Source: DASUBV01 sp036501025
GTDB taxonomy: Bacteria > Actinomycetota > Actinomycetes > Streptosporangiales > Streptosporangiaceae
Reading direction: 5' to 3'
Assembly: GCA_036501025.1 (NCBI GenBank)
Contig: DASYBB010000237.1
Coordinates: 5,304 to 69,303, forward strand
DNA length: 64,000 bases
The notes under the pieces are model-generated. The model was given only the letters and a program-made list of their open reading frames with translations. It made no database searches and was not told where the DNA came from. Both the position numbers and the translations under genes were made by a program. Below, one piece after another: positions 50,428 through 59,335 of the stretch. Each line of letters begins with the position of its first letter. The stretch's first letter is position 1.

Positions 50428-50892
50428 CTACCTCCGGCGCCGCAAGGCACGGTCCACCTCCCTGGCCGCGTCCTTCTCGGCCAGGTCGTGACGCTTGTCG
50501 TAGCTGCGCTTGCCCCGGGCCAGCGCGATCTCGACCTTCGCCCGTCCATCCTTGAAGTACAGCGAGAGCGGGATGATCGTCGAGCCCCGCTCCCGGGTAG
50601 CCGTGTCCAGCCGTTCGATCTCCTTGCGGTGCAGCAGCAGCTTACGGGTCCGGCGGGGCTCATGGTTGGTCCACGTGCCCAGCGTGTACTCGGGAATGTG
50701 GACGTTGTGCAGCCAGGCCTCGCCGTCGGTGACCTGCGCGAACCCGTCGGTCAGCGAGGCGCGGCCGGCCCGGAGCGACTTGACCTCGGTGCCGGTCAGC
50801 ACGAGGCCCGCCTCGACGGTGTCGTCAATGTGATAGTCAAACCGGGCGCGCCGATTCCTCGCGACGATCTTCGTACTCTGTTCCGCTGCCAC
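50428..50892 (-). CDS. smpB: SsrA-binding protein SmpB
   Basis: 154 residues. It shows the SmpB OB-fold start IVARNRRARFDYHIDDTVEA, the tmRNA-binding GLVLTGTEVKSLRAGRASLT, and the basic C-terminal tail starting GKRSYDKRHDLAEKDAAREV. It binds tmRNA and places it in the ribosomal A site during trans-translation. Start GTG 50892. It lies 114 bases after ftsX in the same direction; the partner RNA gene ssrA is on the same strand after the PBP-like gene. Confidence 0.96.
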   Translation of the reverse strand: MAAEQSTKIVARNRRARFDYHIDDTVEAGLVLTGTEVKSLRAGRASLTDGFAQVTDGEAWLHNVHIPEYTLGTWTNHEPRRTRKLLLHRKEIERLDTATRERGSTIIPLSLYFKDGRAKVEIALARGKRSYDKRHDLAEKDAAREVDRALRRRR

Positions 50893-51006
50893 CGGTTCGC
50901 CCGTGCTTCCTGCTCGCCCCGTGCTCGTGGTTCATTCCGCCGCCCCAGCTCCCCCGGCAGCCTAGCCGGGCCTCAAGCGTCATGGGCATGCCCAGCGCCA
51001 CGACCA

Positions 51007-51918
51007 TCACACGCGCAGGTAGCGCCTGAGCGTCAGGAACGAGGTGGCGCCGCACAGCACCAGCCCGATGACCATGGCCAGCACGACCACCTCAACGAGG
51101 TCGGCCGTGGTGAGCTGGACGTTAAACGGGAAGTACTGCTGCAGGCTGTCGAGGCCGACGGATTTAACCGCGATGAGCAGGGCCGCCGCCACCAGCCAGC
51201 CGATCAGCCCGGCGATCATGCCCTCGACCAGGAAGGGCAGCTGCACGTAGAAGTTCGACGCGCCGACCAGGCGCATGATGCTGGTCTCCCGGCGGCGGTT
51301 GAACGCCGACAGCCGGATCGTATTGGCCACCAGCAAGATGGCGGCGATGATCAGGATGATCGCGATGATGACCACCGCGTCCCGCGCGCCGCCGAGCAGC
51401 TTGTAGAACTTGTTCAGGACCGCTGAGTCCGCGACGACCATGTCCACGCCCGGCGCGCCGTCCACCACCGACGCGACCTGGGACGTGTCCGCCTCGGTGT
51501 TGGTGAGCTTGATCTGGAACGAGCTCGGGATCGAGTTGGCCGGGGTGGCTGACACCAGCGACTGGTTGCTCGAGAACTCCTGCTTGAACTGCTGGTAGGC
51601 CTGGGCCTGGGAGACGAAGGAGACGCTGCGCACCTGGTGATCGCCGGTCAGCTCCTGGCGGATCTGGCTGATCTCGGCCGGGGTGGCCGGGCCGTTGCGG
51701 GTGCACTGCGGGCTCACGCTGGCCGTCGTGCACAGGTATACCGAGAGCTGGACCCGGCCCTGCCAGTAGGTCCTGGTGTTGTTCACCTGCTTGACGAACA
51801 GCAGGCCCGTTCCCAGCAGGGACAGGCTGATGGCCACGACCACGATCAGCGCAACCGTCATGGTCAGGTTCCGCCGCAGGCCGATCCATACCTCATGGAG
51901 GACGAACTGGGCACGCAT
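51007..51918 (-). CDS. ftsX: Cell-division ABC permease FtsX
   Basis: 303 residues. TM1 is NLTMTVALIVVVAISLSLLG, then an extracellular loop of about 120 residues (45-165), then three C-terminal TMs. The start RAQFVLHEVWIGLRRNLTM and the cytoplasmic LSAFNRRRETSIMRLVGASN motif are diagnostic. FtsX with FtsE transmits ATP-driven changes to peptidoglycan hydrolases outside the membrane. ATG 51918 is 40 bases after ftsE. Confidence 0.95.
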   Translation of the reverse strand: MRAQFVLHEVWIGLRRNLTMTVALIVVVAISLSLLGTGLLFVKQVNNTRTYWQGRVQLSVYLCTTASVSPQCTRNGPATPAEISQIRQELTGDHQVRSVSFVSQAQAYQQFKQEFSSNQSLVSATPANSIPSSFQIKLTNTEADTSQVASVVDGAPGVDMVVADSAVLNKFYKLLGGARDAVVIIAIILIIAAILLVANTIRLSAFNRRRETSIMRLVGASNFYVQLPFLVEGMIAGLIGWLVAAALLIAVKSVGLDSLQQYFPFNVQLTTADLVEVVVLAMVIGLVLCGATSFLTLRRYLRV

Positions 51919-51958
51919 GTCGTATTTCCCTCGGCAATCAGGTTAGAGGCCGGGTTAG

Positions 51959-52648
51959 TTAGTAGGCCTGGCCGTAGACCCCGCGCGACTGGTCACGCAC
52001 CACCTTGCCGTACTCGAGCTCAATGACGCGCTTGCGCATGGAGTCGACGATCGCCGCATCATGGGTGGCCATGACGACCGTGGTCCCGGTCCGGTTGATC
52101 CGGTCCAGGACCTTCATGATGCCGATGGAGGTCGCCGGGTCGATGTTGCCCGTCGGCTCGTCCGCGAGCAGGATCATCGGCCGGTTGACGAAGGCCCGGG
52201 CCATGGCGACGCGCTGCTGCTCGCCGCCGGACAGCTCATCGGGCATCCGGTCCCGCTTGCCCTCCAGGCCGACCAGGTCGATCACCTCGGGAACGACCTT
52301 GCGGATGAAGCGCCGCGGCTTGCCGATCACCTCGAGCGCGAACGCGATGTTCTGGTAGACGTTCTTGCTGGGCAGCAGGCGGAAATCCTGGAACACGCAG
52401 CCGATGCGGCGCCGCAGGTGCGGCACCTTCCAGTTAGTCAGGCGGGCCAGGTCCTTGCCCGCCACGTGGATCCGGCCGTCCGTGGGCCGCTCTTCCTTCA
52501 GCACCAGCCGCAGGAAGGTTGACTTGCCCGACCCGGATGGCCCGACCAGGAAGACAAACTCGCCCTTCTCGACGTCAAGGGTGACGCTTTCCAGAGCCGG
52601 GCGGCTCTGGTTGGGGTACGTCTTAGTGACGTTATCGAAGTGGATCAC
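51959..52648 (-). CDS. ftsE: Cell-division ATP-binding protein FtsE
   Basis: 229 residues. Walker A GPSGSGKSTFLR, signature LSGGEQQRVAMARAFVNRP, Walker B MILLADEPTGNID, and the FtsE-typical start MIHFDNVTKTYPNQSRPALE. Start GTG 52648. It is the ATPase partner of FtsX. The prfB gene lies upstream on the same strand, the usual actinobacterial order prfB-ftsE-ftsX-smpB, with a small opposite-strand gene between prfB and ftsE. Confidence 0.96.
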   Translation of the reverse strand: MIHFDNVTKTYPNQSRPALESVTLDVEKGEFVFLVGPSGSGKSTFLRLVLKEERPTDGRIHVAGKDLARLTNWKVPHLRRRIGCVFQDFRLLPSKNVYQNIAFALEVIGKPRRFIRKVVPEVIDLVGLEGKRDRMPDELSGGEQQRVAMARAFVNRPMILLADEPTGNIDPATSIGIMKVLDRINRTGTTVVMATHDAAIVDSMRKRVIELEYGKVVRDQSRGVYGQAY

Positions 52649-52816
52649 TGGCCCATCACACGAGGTAGACGAGATCCTGACAGGCTTAGCCAGGAAGCTT
52701 GGGGGGTATTACAGATGCCTGGGTTGGCCTGCGGCCAGTCTAGGGGGGAAACTGGGTTGGAACGTCCAACATCGTCGAAGTGACCGGGCTCTCACGCCGG
52801 CCCCGGAGGAAGCAAG

Positions 52817-53002
52817 ATGAGCTGCGAGCATCTGATCTGCGCCCAGTGTGCCGGGCCCGTCTCGGAGGGCCGGTGCCCCAGCTGCCGCCTGTCCCGCGAG
52901 CACGTGCACCGCTCCGGCCACGGCCCGGGCCTGTCGCTGCTGCTGGCGGCCGCGCTCGTGCTGGTCCTGCTGGGGCTGGCCGCCATGCACCTCGGCCACT
53001 AG
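52817..53002 (+). CDS. Small zinc-ribbon membrane protein
   Basis: A 61-residue protein: a CxxC-x8-CxxC ribbon (CAQCAGPVSEGRCPSC), a His-rich stretch (REHVHRSGHGPG) and one TM (LSLLLAAALVLVLLGLAAM) ending in HLGH. GGAGGAAG precedes ATG 52817 with good spacing. Not recognised. It is encoded against the direction of prfB and ftsE, in the gap between them. Confidence 0.65.
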   Translation: MSCEHLICAQCAGPVSEGRCPSCRLSREHVHRSGHGPGLSLLLAAALVLVLLGLAAMHLGH

Positions 53003-53041
53003 GCCGCTAGGCCACGAAAGGGCCGGTCAGGCCGGCCTGAA

Positions 53042-54145
53042 CTACAGGCCCTGCTGGCGCAGCCAGCGGATCTCGGCCTCGATGAACCCGTCGATCTCGC
53101 CGTCCATGACGGCCGCGGTGTTGCCCGTCTCGTAACCGGTCCGCAGGTCCTTGATGTTCTGGTACGGGTGCAGCACGTAGCTCCGGATCTGGGTGCCCCA
53201 GCTCCGGCCGCCGTCGCCGCGCAGCTCGTTCAGCTTGGCCGCCTGCTCCTGGCGCTTGCGCTCGAGCAGCTTGGCCTGGAGCACCGCCATCGCGCTGGCC
53301 CGGTTCTGGATCTGGCTGCGCTCGTTCTGGCAGGAGACGACGATGCCGGTCGGCAGGTGGGTGATCCGGACGGCGGAGTCGGTGGTGTTGACGCCCTGGC
53401 CGCCCGGCCCGCTCGACCGGAACACGTCGACCCGCATCTCGTCCTCGGGGATCTCGATGTGGTCGGCCTGCTGGACGACGGGCAGGATGTCGACCCCCGC
53501 GAACGAGGTCTGCCGCCGGCCCTGGTTGTCGTACTTGGAGATCCGCACCATCCGGTGCGTGCCATGCTCGCCGCGCAGCGTGCCGTAAGCGTAGGGCGCC
53601 TTGATGGCGAACGTGGTCGACTTGATCCCGGCCTCTTCCGCGTAGGACGTGTCGTAGACCTCGGCCGCGAAGCCGTGCCGCTCCGCCCAGCGCAGGTAGA
53701 TCCGGCGCAGCCCCTCGGCCCAGTCGGCCGCATCGGCCCCGCCGGCCTGGGCGTTGATGGCGATCAGCGCCTCCCGGGAGTCGTACTCCCCCGACAGCAG
53801 GGTCCGGATCTCCAGCTGGTTGACCTCGTTGCGGACGGACGTGAGCTCGCGGCCGGCCTCCTCGCGGGTCGGCTCGTCGTTCTCGCTCTCGGCCAGCTCG
53901 AACATCACGCCCAGGTCGTCGAGCCGGCGCTTGAGGGTCGCCAGCCGGGTCAGCTCGCCCTCCAGGTAGGACAGCCGCCGGGTGACCGCCTGGGCCTGCT
54001 CCTGGTCGGCCCACAGGTCCGGGTCGACCGACCGGTCCCGAAGCCCGTCAGCCTCCTTGCGCATCGCGTCCGGGTTGAGGACCGCCTCCACGCTGCCGAG
54101 CTTCGACACTAGTTCCGAGATCTCGCCCGCAGCGTCGGTTGCCAT
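53042..54145 (-). CDS. prfB: Peptide chain release factor 2 with an altered stop-codon tripeptide
   Basis: 367 residues, class I release factor. The GGQ peptidyl-transferase motif is intact (SSGPGGQGVNTTDSA) and the overall order of domains is that of RF2. In RF2 the codon-reading tripeptide is SPF (RISPFDNQ in most actinobacteria); here the same place reads RISKYDNQGRRQTSF, coded TCC AAG TAC at 53540-53532. Ser is kept, Pro becomes Lys, Phe becomes Tyr. The frame is open throughout, so there is no programmed +1 shift site as in E. coli. It should release at UGA and UAA; whether SKY changes this is not known to me. Confidence 0.93.
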   Translation of the reverse strand: MATDAAGEISELVSKLGSVEAVLNPDAMRKEADGLRDRSVDPDLWADQEQAQAVTRRLSYLEGELTRLATLKRRLDDLGVMFELAESENDEPTREEAGRELTSVRNEVNQLEIRTLLSGEYDSREALIAINAQAGGADAADWAEGLRRIYLRWAERHGFAAEVYDTSYAEEAGIKSTTFAIKAPYAYGTLRGEHGTHRMVRISKYDNQGRRQTSFAGVDILPVVQQADHIEIPEDEMRVDVFRSSGPGGQGVNTTDSAVRITHLPTGIVVSCQNERSQIQNRASAMAVLQAKLLERKRQEQAAKLNELRGDGGRSWGTQIRSYVLHPYQNIKDLRTGYETGNTAAVMDGEIDGFIEAEIRWLRQQGL

Positions 54146-54435
54146 GCTAGAAGCCTACGCGAGCGCGGCTACCTCCCAGTAGCGCCAGGCCAATATTGCG
54201 AGCCGTGCAACGGGCCTGTGCAGCTGGCACTTGCAGGAGGCTTGTGCAGCCGCCGTGTGCAGGCCTGCCGTATGGGCAGGTCACAGGCGCCGCCTGGCGC
54301 CGCCGCCGGCATTAGGGGCGCTTTGCGGAGCTTCTCGTATCTTCAGGGAAAGCGCGGGATTTCGCCAGTAATGGGCACCGGCGGAAGCGCCCGCGGCGGG
54401 CCGGCCCGCCGCCTCACGCGGGCAGGCCCGCCGCC
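54146..54435. other. 290-base gap between prfB and the glutamate dehydrogenase gene
   Basis: Holds the prfB promoter region, a perfect 20-bp GC palindrome (54393-54412) and a 22-bp tandem duplication reaching the dehydrogenase stop codon. No credible gene. Confidence 0.5.
54393..54412 (-). terminator. 20-bp perfect palindrome after the glutamate dehydrogenase gene
   Basis: GCGGCGGGCC followed directly by GGCCCGCCGC, 24 bases beyond the dehydrogenase stop codon. Could form a tight GC hairpin or cruciform; no U-run. Confidence 0.4.
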
Positions 54436-54447
54436 TCACGCGGGCAG
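54404..54447 (-). repeat. 22-bp tandem duplication across the dehydrogenase stop codon
   Basis: Two exact 22-base copies, 54404-54425 and 54426-54447. The inner copy contains the stop codon (54436-54438) and the last codons of the gene, so the other copy is a duplicated gene end lying downstream. Confidence 0.85.
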
Positions 54448-57400
54448 GCCGCTGCTGGCGGCCAGCGTCCGGATGGCCCGGACCGCGACCGACAGCGTGG
54501 CCACGTTGAAGGCGTTGCTCTCCCAGATCTCGGTCAGGGTCTGCGCCGCGCGCCGGACGCTGGAGTCGTTGCGCCGCTCCCAGGAGACCAGCCGCTCGGC
54601 GGGCGGGCCGGGCTCGGTGACGGTCAGCACGTCCCGGACCAGGGCCGCGTGGGCCGCGTACAGGTCGTCGCGGATCGCGCCGCGGGCCATGGTCGTCCAG
54701 CGGTCCTGGCGCGGCAGCGCCGTGATCATGTCGCGGAGCCGCGCGATCTGGAGCCGGTCGGCGAGATCGAAGTAGACGGCCGCGGTCTCCGGGACGGGCC
54801 GGCCGGTGCCGCGGGCGATGTCCACGACGTCGAACGCCGAGTAGGCAGGCACCATGGAGGCCAGCCGGTTGGCCAGCGGGTCGGGCACGCCCCGCGCGGC
54901 GAACATCTCGCGGCGGTCGTCGTACCCGGCCAGGTCCCGCCCGGCCAGCAGGCCCGGCAGTTCCCGGCCCACGGCCAGCACGCCGTCGGCGAAGTAGTCG
55001 ATCGTGGACTGGATGTCGTAGGGCGGCCGCCGGTTGTGCAGGAGCCACCGCGCGGCCCGCTCGCTCAGCTTGCGGCCCTCCAGCAGCGCCGCGATCTGGA
55101 CCGAGCTCTCCACCTGGCCGTCCAGCGCCTCCAGCTCGGTCCAGAAGCCGGGCAGGTCGAACACCTCGCGGGCGACCAGCCAGGCGGCGGTGATCTCGGG
55201 CACCGAGGCCCCGGTCTCCTCGTTGAGCCGGAAGCTGAACGTCGTGCCCGAGCGGTCCACCATGTCGTTGACGATGGCGGTGGTGATGATCTCGCGGTGC
55301 AGCCGGTGGTCGCGCATCCGGCCCGCGTAGCGCTCCCGCAACGGCGTCGGGAAGTAGCGGACCAGGACCTGGTGCAGGTACGGGTCGTCGGGCAGCCCGC
55401 TGCCGAGCACCTCCTGGGTCGCCGCGATCTTGGTGTGGGCGAGCAGGACCGAGAACTCGGGGATGGTCAGGCCGGTGCCCGCCGACCGCCGCTCGGCGAT
55501 CTCCCGGTCGCCGGGCAGCACCTCCAGCCGGCGCCGGATCAGCCGGTCGCGCTCCAGCTTGCGGATGTAGCGGGCGTGCACGTGGAGCATGCCGGTGTCC
55601 TGGGCGCGGGAGGCGGCCAGGGCCCGGTTCTGCTGGTAGTTGTGGGCCAGCACCAGCGCGCCGACCTCGTCGGTCATCTCGTGCAGCAGCGCATTGCGGT
55701 CCGGCTCGGCCAGCGTGCCGTCGCGGACCTCTCTGTCGAGCAGAATTTTTATGTTCACCTCGTGGTCCGAGGTGTCCACGCCGGCGGAGTTGTCGATGAA
55801 GTCGGTATTGACCAGGCCGCCGGCCAGCGCGTACTCGATCCGCGCCTCCTGGGTCAGCCCGAGGTTGCCGCCCTCGCCGACCACCTTGGCCCGCAGCTGC
55901 GACGCGTCGATCCGGAGCGCGTCATTGGACCGGTCGCCCACGTCGGCACTGGACTGGGCGGTGGCCTTGACGTAAGTGCCGATGCCGCCGTTCCACAGCA
56001 GGTCGACCGGCGCGGCCAGGATGGCGGAGATCAGCTGGTCCGGGGACAGGGCGTGCACCCCGTGCCCCAGCCCGAGCGCTGCCGCGGCCTCCGGCCCGAC
56101 CTGGACCGACTTGGCCGACCGGGGCCAGACGCCGCCGCCCGCGGAGATGAGCGCCTGGTCGTAGTCGGCCCACGACGACCGGGGCAGCCCGAAGAGCCGC
56201 TGCCGCTCGGCGAAGCTGGCCGCCGGGTCCGGGCCGGGGTCGAGGAAGATATGCCGGTGGTCGAAGGCGGCCACCAGCCGGATGTGGCGGGAGAGCAGCA
56301 TGCCGTTGCCGAACACGTCACCCGACATGTCGCCGACGCCGACCACGGTGAAGTCCTCGGTGCCGACGTTGACGCCCAGGGTCTGGAAGTGGAACTTGAC
56401 CGACTCCCAGGCGCCGCGGGCGGTGATGGCCATCTTCTTGTGGTCATAGCCCTCCGAGCCGCCCGACGCGAAGGCGTCGCCCAGCCAGAAGCCGCGGCTG
56501 GTGGCGATCTCGTTGGCGGTGTCGGAGAAGGTCGCCGTGCCCTTGTCCGCGGCCACGACCAGGTACGGGTCGTCGTCGTCGTGCCGGACCACCCGGCTGG
56601 GCCCAGCCACGGCGCCGGCCTCGAGGTTGTCGGTGACGTCCAGCATGGCGCTGATGAACATCCGGTAGCAGGCCAGCACCTCGCCCTGGTGGGCCTCGCG
56701 GTCGGCCGGGTCGGGCAGCCGCTTGCAGACGAAGCCGCCCTTGGCGCCGGACGGCACGATGACCGAGTTCTTGACCTCCTGGGCCTTGGCCAGGCCGAGG
56801 ATCTCGGTGCGGAAGTCCTCGCGCCGGTCCGACCAGCGCAGGCCGCCCCGGGCGACATCGGCGAACCGGAGGTGGACGCCCTCGAACCGGGGCGAGTAGA
56901 CGAACAGCTCGAACTTGGGCCGCGGCGCGGGCAGGTCGGGCACCCGGGCCGCGTCGAGCTTGACGACCAGGTACGGGACCTGGATGAAGGCCCCGGCGAA
57001 GTAGTTGGTGCGCAGCGTCGCGCCGATCAGCTCCCAGTAGGTCCGCAGGATGCGGTCCTCGTCCAGGCTGGCGACCTCGTCCAGCTCACCGCGGATCTCC
57101 TCGGCGATGGCCTCGCTGCGCTCTACCTCGCCGCCCTGGTGGGCCGGGTCGAAGCGGGACTCGAAAAGCCGCACCAGCAGCCGGGTGACCGTCGGGTTGG
57201 AGCGCAGCACCTGCTCGATGTAGTCCTGGCTGAAGGCCGTCCCGGCCTGCCGCAGGTACTTGGCGTAGGCCCGCAGCATCGCGGCCTGTGACCAGTTCAG
57301 GTGCGCGTCCAGGACCAGCGCGTTGAACCCGTCGTCCTCGATGGTGCCGCGCCACAGCGCGCCGAGCGCGCCCTCGACGTTGTCCCGGACGAGGTCGATC

Positions 57401-59319
57401 CGCATGTCGGGAGCGCCCCGCGAGGACTCCACGGCGCTGCGCCGCAGGCCGAAGTCGTAGATCCAGAACGGCTCGGCGGCGGGGAACACGTAGGGGTGCT
57501 CGTCGACGACGTCGACGCCCATGTGCTGCAGCCGCGGCAGCACGTCGGTCAGCGTGATCGGGCTGCCGGTGCGGTAGATGGTCAGCCGCCAGACCCGGCC
57601 CTGGCCGGCGCCGTCCTCCAGCGGGACGCCGCCGACATAGTCCTGGGACTCCCACAGCTCGAACGCGACGTCCTCGCCGGTCTCCCGCAGCTGCATGATC
57701 TTGGCCAGGTCGGCGCAGGCCGCCGACGGGGGCACGTCGGTCTTGTAGGTCTCCGGGATCGCGTCGCCGACCATGGCCAGCAGCGCCCGGCCGCCCTGCT
57801 CCCCGCAGCTGCGCGGCACCTCGACGGCCAGGTCGTCGTCCCAGGACCGGGCGGCGGCGGCCACGGCCCGCTCCAGCTCGGCCGTGTTCATGTCCGACAG
57901 CGCCTCGCCCTGCTCGGCCCGCAGCACGATGTGCAGCCGGGCCACCGGGGACTCGCCCACCTGCACGCTGTAGTCCACCTGCGACCCGGTGAGCCCGCGC
58001 TGCAGGATCTCCTGGACCTTCAGCCGGACGTCGGTGGTGTAGCGGTCGCGGGGCAGGTAGATCAGGCACGAGATGTAGCGGCCGTACACGTCGCGCCGCA
58101 GGAACAGCCGGGTCTGCCGCCGCTCGCGCAGCTGCAGCACGCCCGCGGCGACCTGGGCCAGGTCGGGCACCGAGGTCATGAACAGCTCTTCGCGCGGGTA
58201 GAACTCCAGCACCTCGGCCACGTACGTGCCGTCGTGGCTGTCGGCGGCCAGGCCCAGGTAGGCCAGCACGCCGTCCAGCTTGCGCCGCGCCACCGGGATG
58301 GACGTGATGCTGTCGGTGAAGGCCACGTGGGTGTAGAGCCCGAGGAACCGGTACTCGCCGGTCACCGTGCCCGTCGCGTCGACCCGCTTGACCGCGATGT
58401 AGTCGAGGTAGCTGGGCCGGTGCACGGTCGACCGGGAGTTGGCCTTGGTCACGATCAGCCGGTCCGGGTCCCGCGCGAGCGCGGCCGCCTCGGGCGGCAG
58501 CGTGCCCGACGACCCGGGCCCGGCCTTGTCGTGGCGCAGCAGGCCGAGGCCGGTGCCGGGCACGGCGCGCAGCGCCAGCGCCTCCGGTCCCTCCTCCAGG
58601 TCGTACTCCCGGTAGCCCAGGAACGTGAAGCGCCCCTCGGCCAGCCAGGCCAGCAGCGCGGCCGTCTCCGTGTCGGCGGCCCGGTCGGCTCCCGGCCGCC
58701 CGGCCGGCTCGTCGCGGAGGGCCTGGGCCAGGTTCAGCGCCCGGGCGCGCATCCGGCTCGAGTCCTCGACGGACACCCGGACGTCGTGCAGGACCCGCTG
58801 CAGGTCGTCGGCGAGCACCTTGCCCTCGCCGTCGCCCAGCCGGGAGACCTCGATGTGCATCCACGACTCGGCCAGCTCGTCGTGGGCCGGGTCAGGCCCG
58901 TTGACCAGGCCCGCCACCTCCGACATGGCGCCGTCCACGCTCCGGCGGACCCGCAGCTGGGGGTGGACGATCAGCCGGGCCGACAGGCCGTGCCGGGCCA
59001 GCTCCATCGTGATCGAGTCGACCAGGAACGGCATGTCGTCGGTCACGATGTCGATGATGTCCGAGCCCGGGTCGAGGGTGGCGTCGCCGCCCACCCGCAC
59101 CCCGACGATGGCCCGCCCCTGCGGCCGGCGGACCGCCAGCTCGGCGTGCGCGACCGCCACCGCAGTCATCCGCTGGGGGCTGGCCAGCTCGTCGTCGGCC
59201 ACGTGCCGGTAGTACGCCCGCACGTAGGCCGGCCCGTCACCGACCCCGGCGACTGCCCCGACCAGCTGAGCCGCCGAGCTCAGCGGGTCCAGCGTGCCGT
59301 CGCCCGCGCTGTGTGACAT
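54436..59319 (-). CDS. NAD-dependent glutamate dehydrogenase, large (180-kDa) type
   Basis: 1627 residues, the usual length of the L_180 family that oxidises glutamate to 2-oxoglutarate with NAD. The N-terminal third holds ACT-like regulatory domains (DDMPFLVDSITMELARHGLS). The catalytic part contains the substrate-Lys motif VPSGAKGGFVCKRLPD, VVGVGDMSGDVFGNGMLLSR, and the NAD-domain stretch WNGGIGTYVKATAQS. ATG 59319 is 16 bases after the kynA stop, and its AAGGGAG site overlaps that stop, so it is in the same operon. Glutamate breakdown fits with the tryptophan-catabolic enzyme upstream. Confidence 0.94.
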   Translation of the reverse strand: MSHSAGDGTLDPLSSAAQLVGAVAGVGDGPAYVRAYYRHVADDELASPQRMTAVAVAHAELAVRRPQGRAIVGVRVGGDATLDPGSDIIDIVTDDMPFLVDSITMELARHGLSARLIVHPQLRVRRSVDGAMSEVAGLVNGPDPAHDELAESWMHIEVSRLGDGEGKVLADDLQRVLHDVRVSVEDSSRMRARALNLAQALRDEPAGRPGADRAADTETAALLAWLAEGRFTFLGYREYDLEEGPEALALRAVPGTGLGLLRHDKAGPGSSGTLPPEAAALARDPDRLIVTKANSRSTVHRPSYLDYIAVKRVDATGTVTGEYRFLGLYTHVAFTDSITSIPVARRKLDGVLAYLGLAADSHDGTYVAEVLEFYPREELFMTSVPDLAQVAAGVLQLRERRQTRLFLRRDVYGRYISCLIYLPRDRYTTDVRLKVQEILQRGLTGSQVDYSVQVGESPVARLHIVLRAEQGEALSDMNTAELERAVAAAARSWDDDLAVEVPRSCGEQGGRALLAMVGDAIPETYKTDVPPSAACADLAKIMQLRETGEDVAFELWESQDYVGGVPLEDGAGQGRVWRLTIYRTGSPITLTDVLPRLQHMGVDVVDEHPYVFPAAEPFWIYDFGLRRSAVESSRGAPDMRIDLVRDNVEGALGALWRGTIEDDGFNALVLDAHLNWSQAAMLRAYAKYLRQAGTAFSQDYIEQVLRSNPTVTRLLVRLFESRFDPAHQGGEVERSEAIAEEIRGELDEVASLDEDRILRTYWELIGATLRTNYFAGAFIQVPYLVVKLDAARVPDLPAPRPKFELFVYSPRFEGVHLRFADVARGGLRWSDRREDFRTEILGLAKAQEVKNSVIVPSGAKGGFVCKRLPDPADREAHQGEVLACYRMFISAMLDVTDNLEAGAVAGPSRVVRHDDDDPYLVVAADKGTATFSDTANEIATSRGFWLGDAFASGGSEGYDHKKMAITARGAWESVKFHFQTLGVNVGTEDFTVVGVGDMSGDVFGNGMLLSRHIRLVAAFDHRHIFLDPGPDPAASFAERQRLFGLPRSSWADYDQALISAGGGVWPRSAKSVQVGPEAAAALGLGHGVHALSPDQLISAILAAPVDLLWNGGIGTYVKATAQSSADVGDRSNDALRIDASQLRAKVVGEGGNLGLTQEARIEYALAGGLVNTDFIDNSAGVDTSDHEVNIKILLDREVRDGTLAEPDRNALLHEMTDEVGALVLAHNYQQNRALAASRAQDTGMLHVHARYIRKLERDRLIRRRLEVLPGDREIAERRSAGTGLTIPEFSVLLAHTKIAATQEVLGSGLPDDPYLHQVLVRYFPTPLRERYAGRMRDHRLHREIITTAIVNDMVDRSGTTFSFRLNEETGASVPEITAAWLVAREVFDLPGFWTELEALDGQVESSVQIAALLEGRKLSERAARWLLHNRRPPYDIQSTIDYFADGVLAVGRELPGLLAGRDLAGYDDRREMFAARGVPDPLANRLASMVPAYSAFDVVDIARGTGRPVPETAAVYFDLADRLQIARLRDMITALPRQDRWTTMARGAIRDDLYAAHAALVRDVLTVTEPGPPAERLVSWERRNDSSVRRAAQTLTEIWESNAFNVATLSVAVRAIRTLAASSGLPA

Positions 59320-59335
59320 GTGACCGTCCACTCCC

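Noticed and set aside
54065..54145. Programmed +1 frameshift at the start of prfB
   Set aside because: The reading frame is open from the ATG through the whole gene, with no early in-frame UGA.
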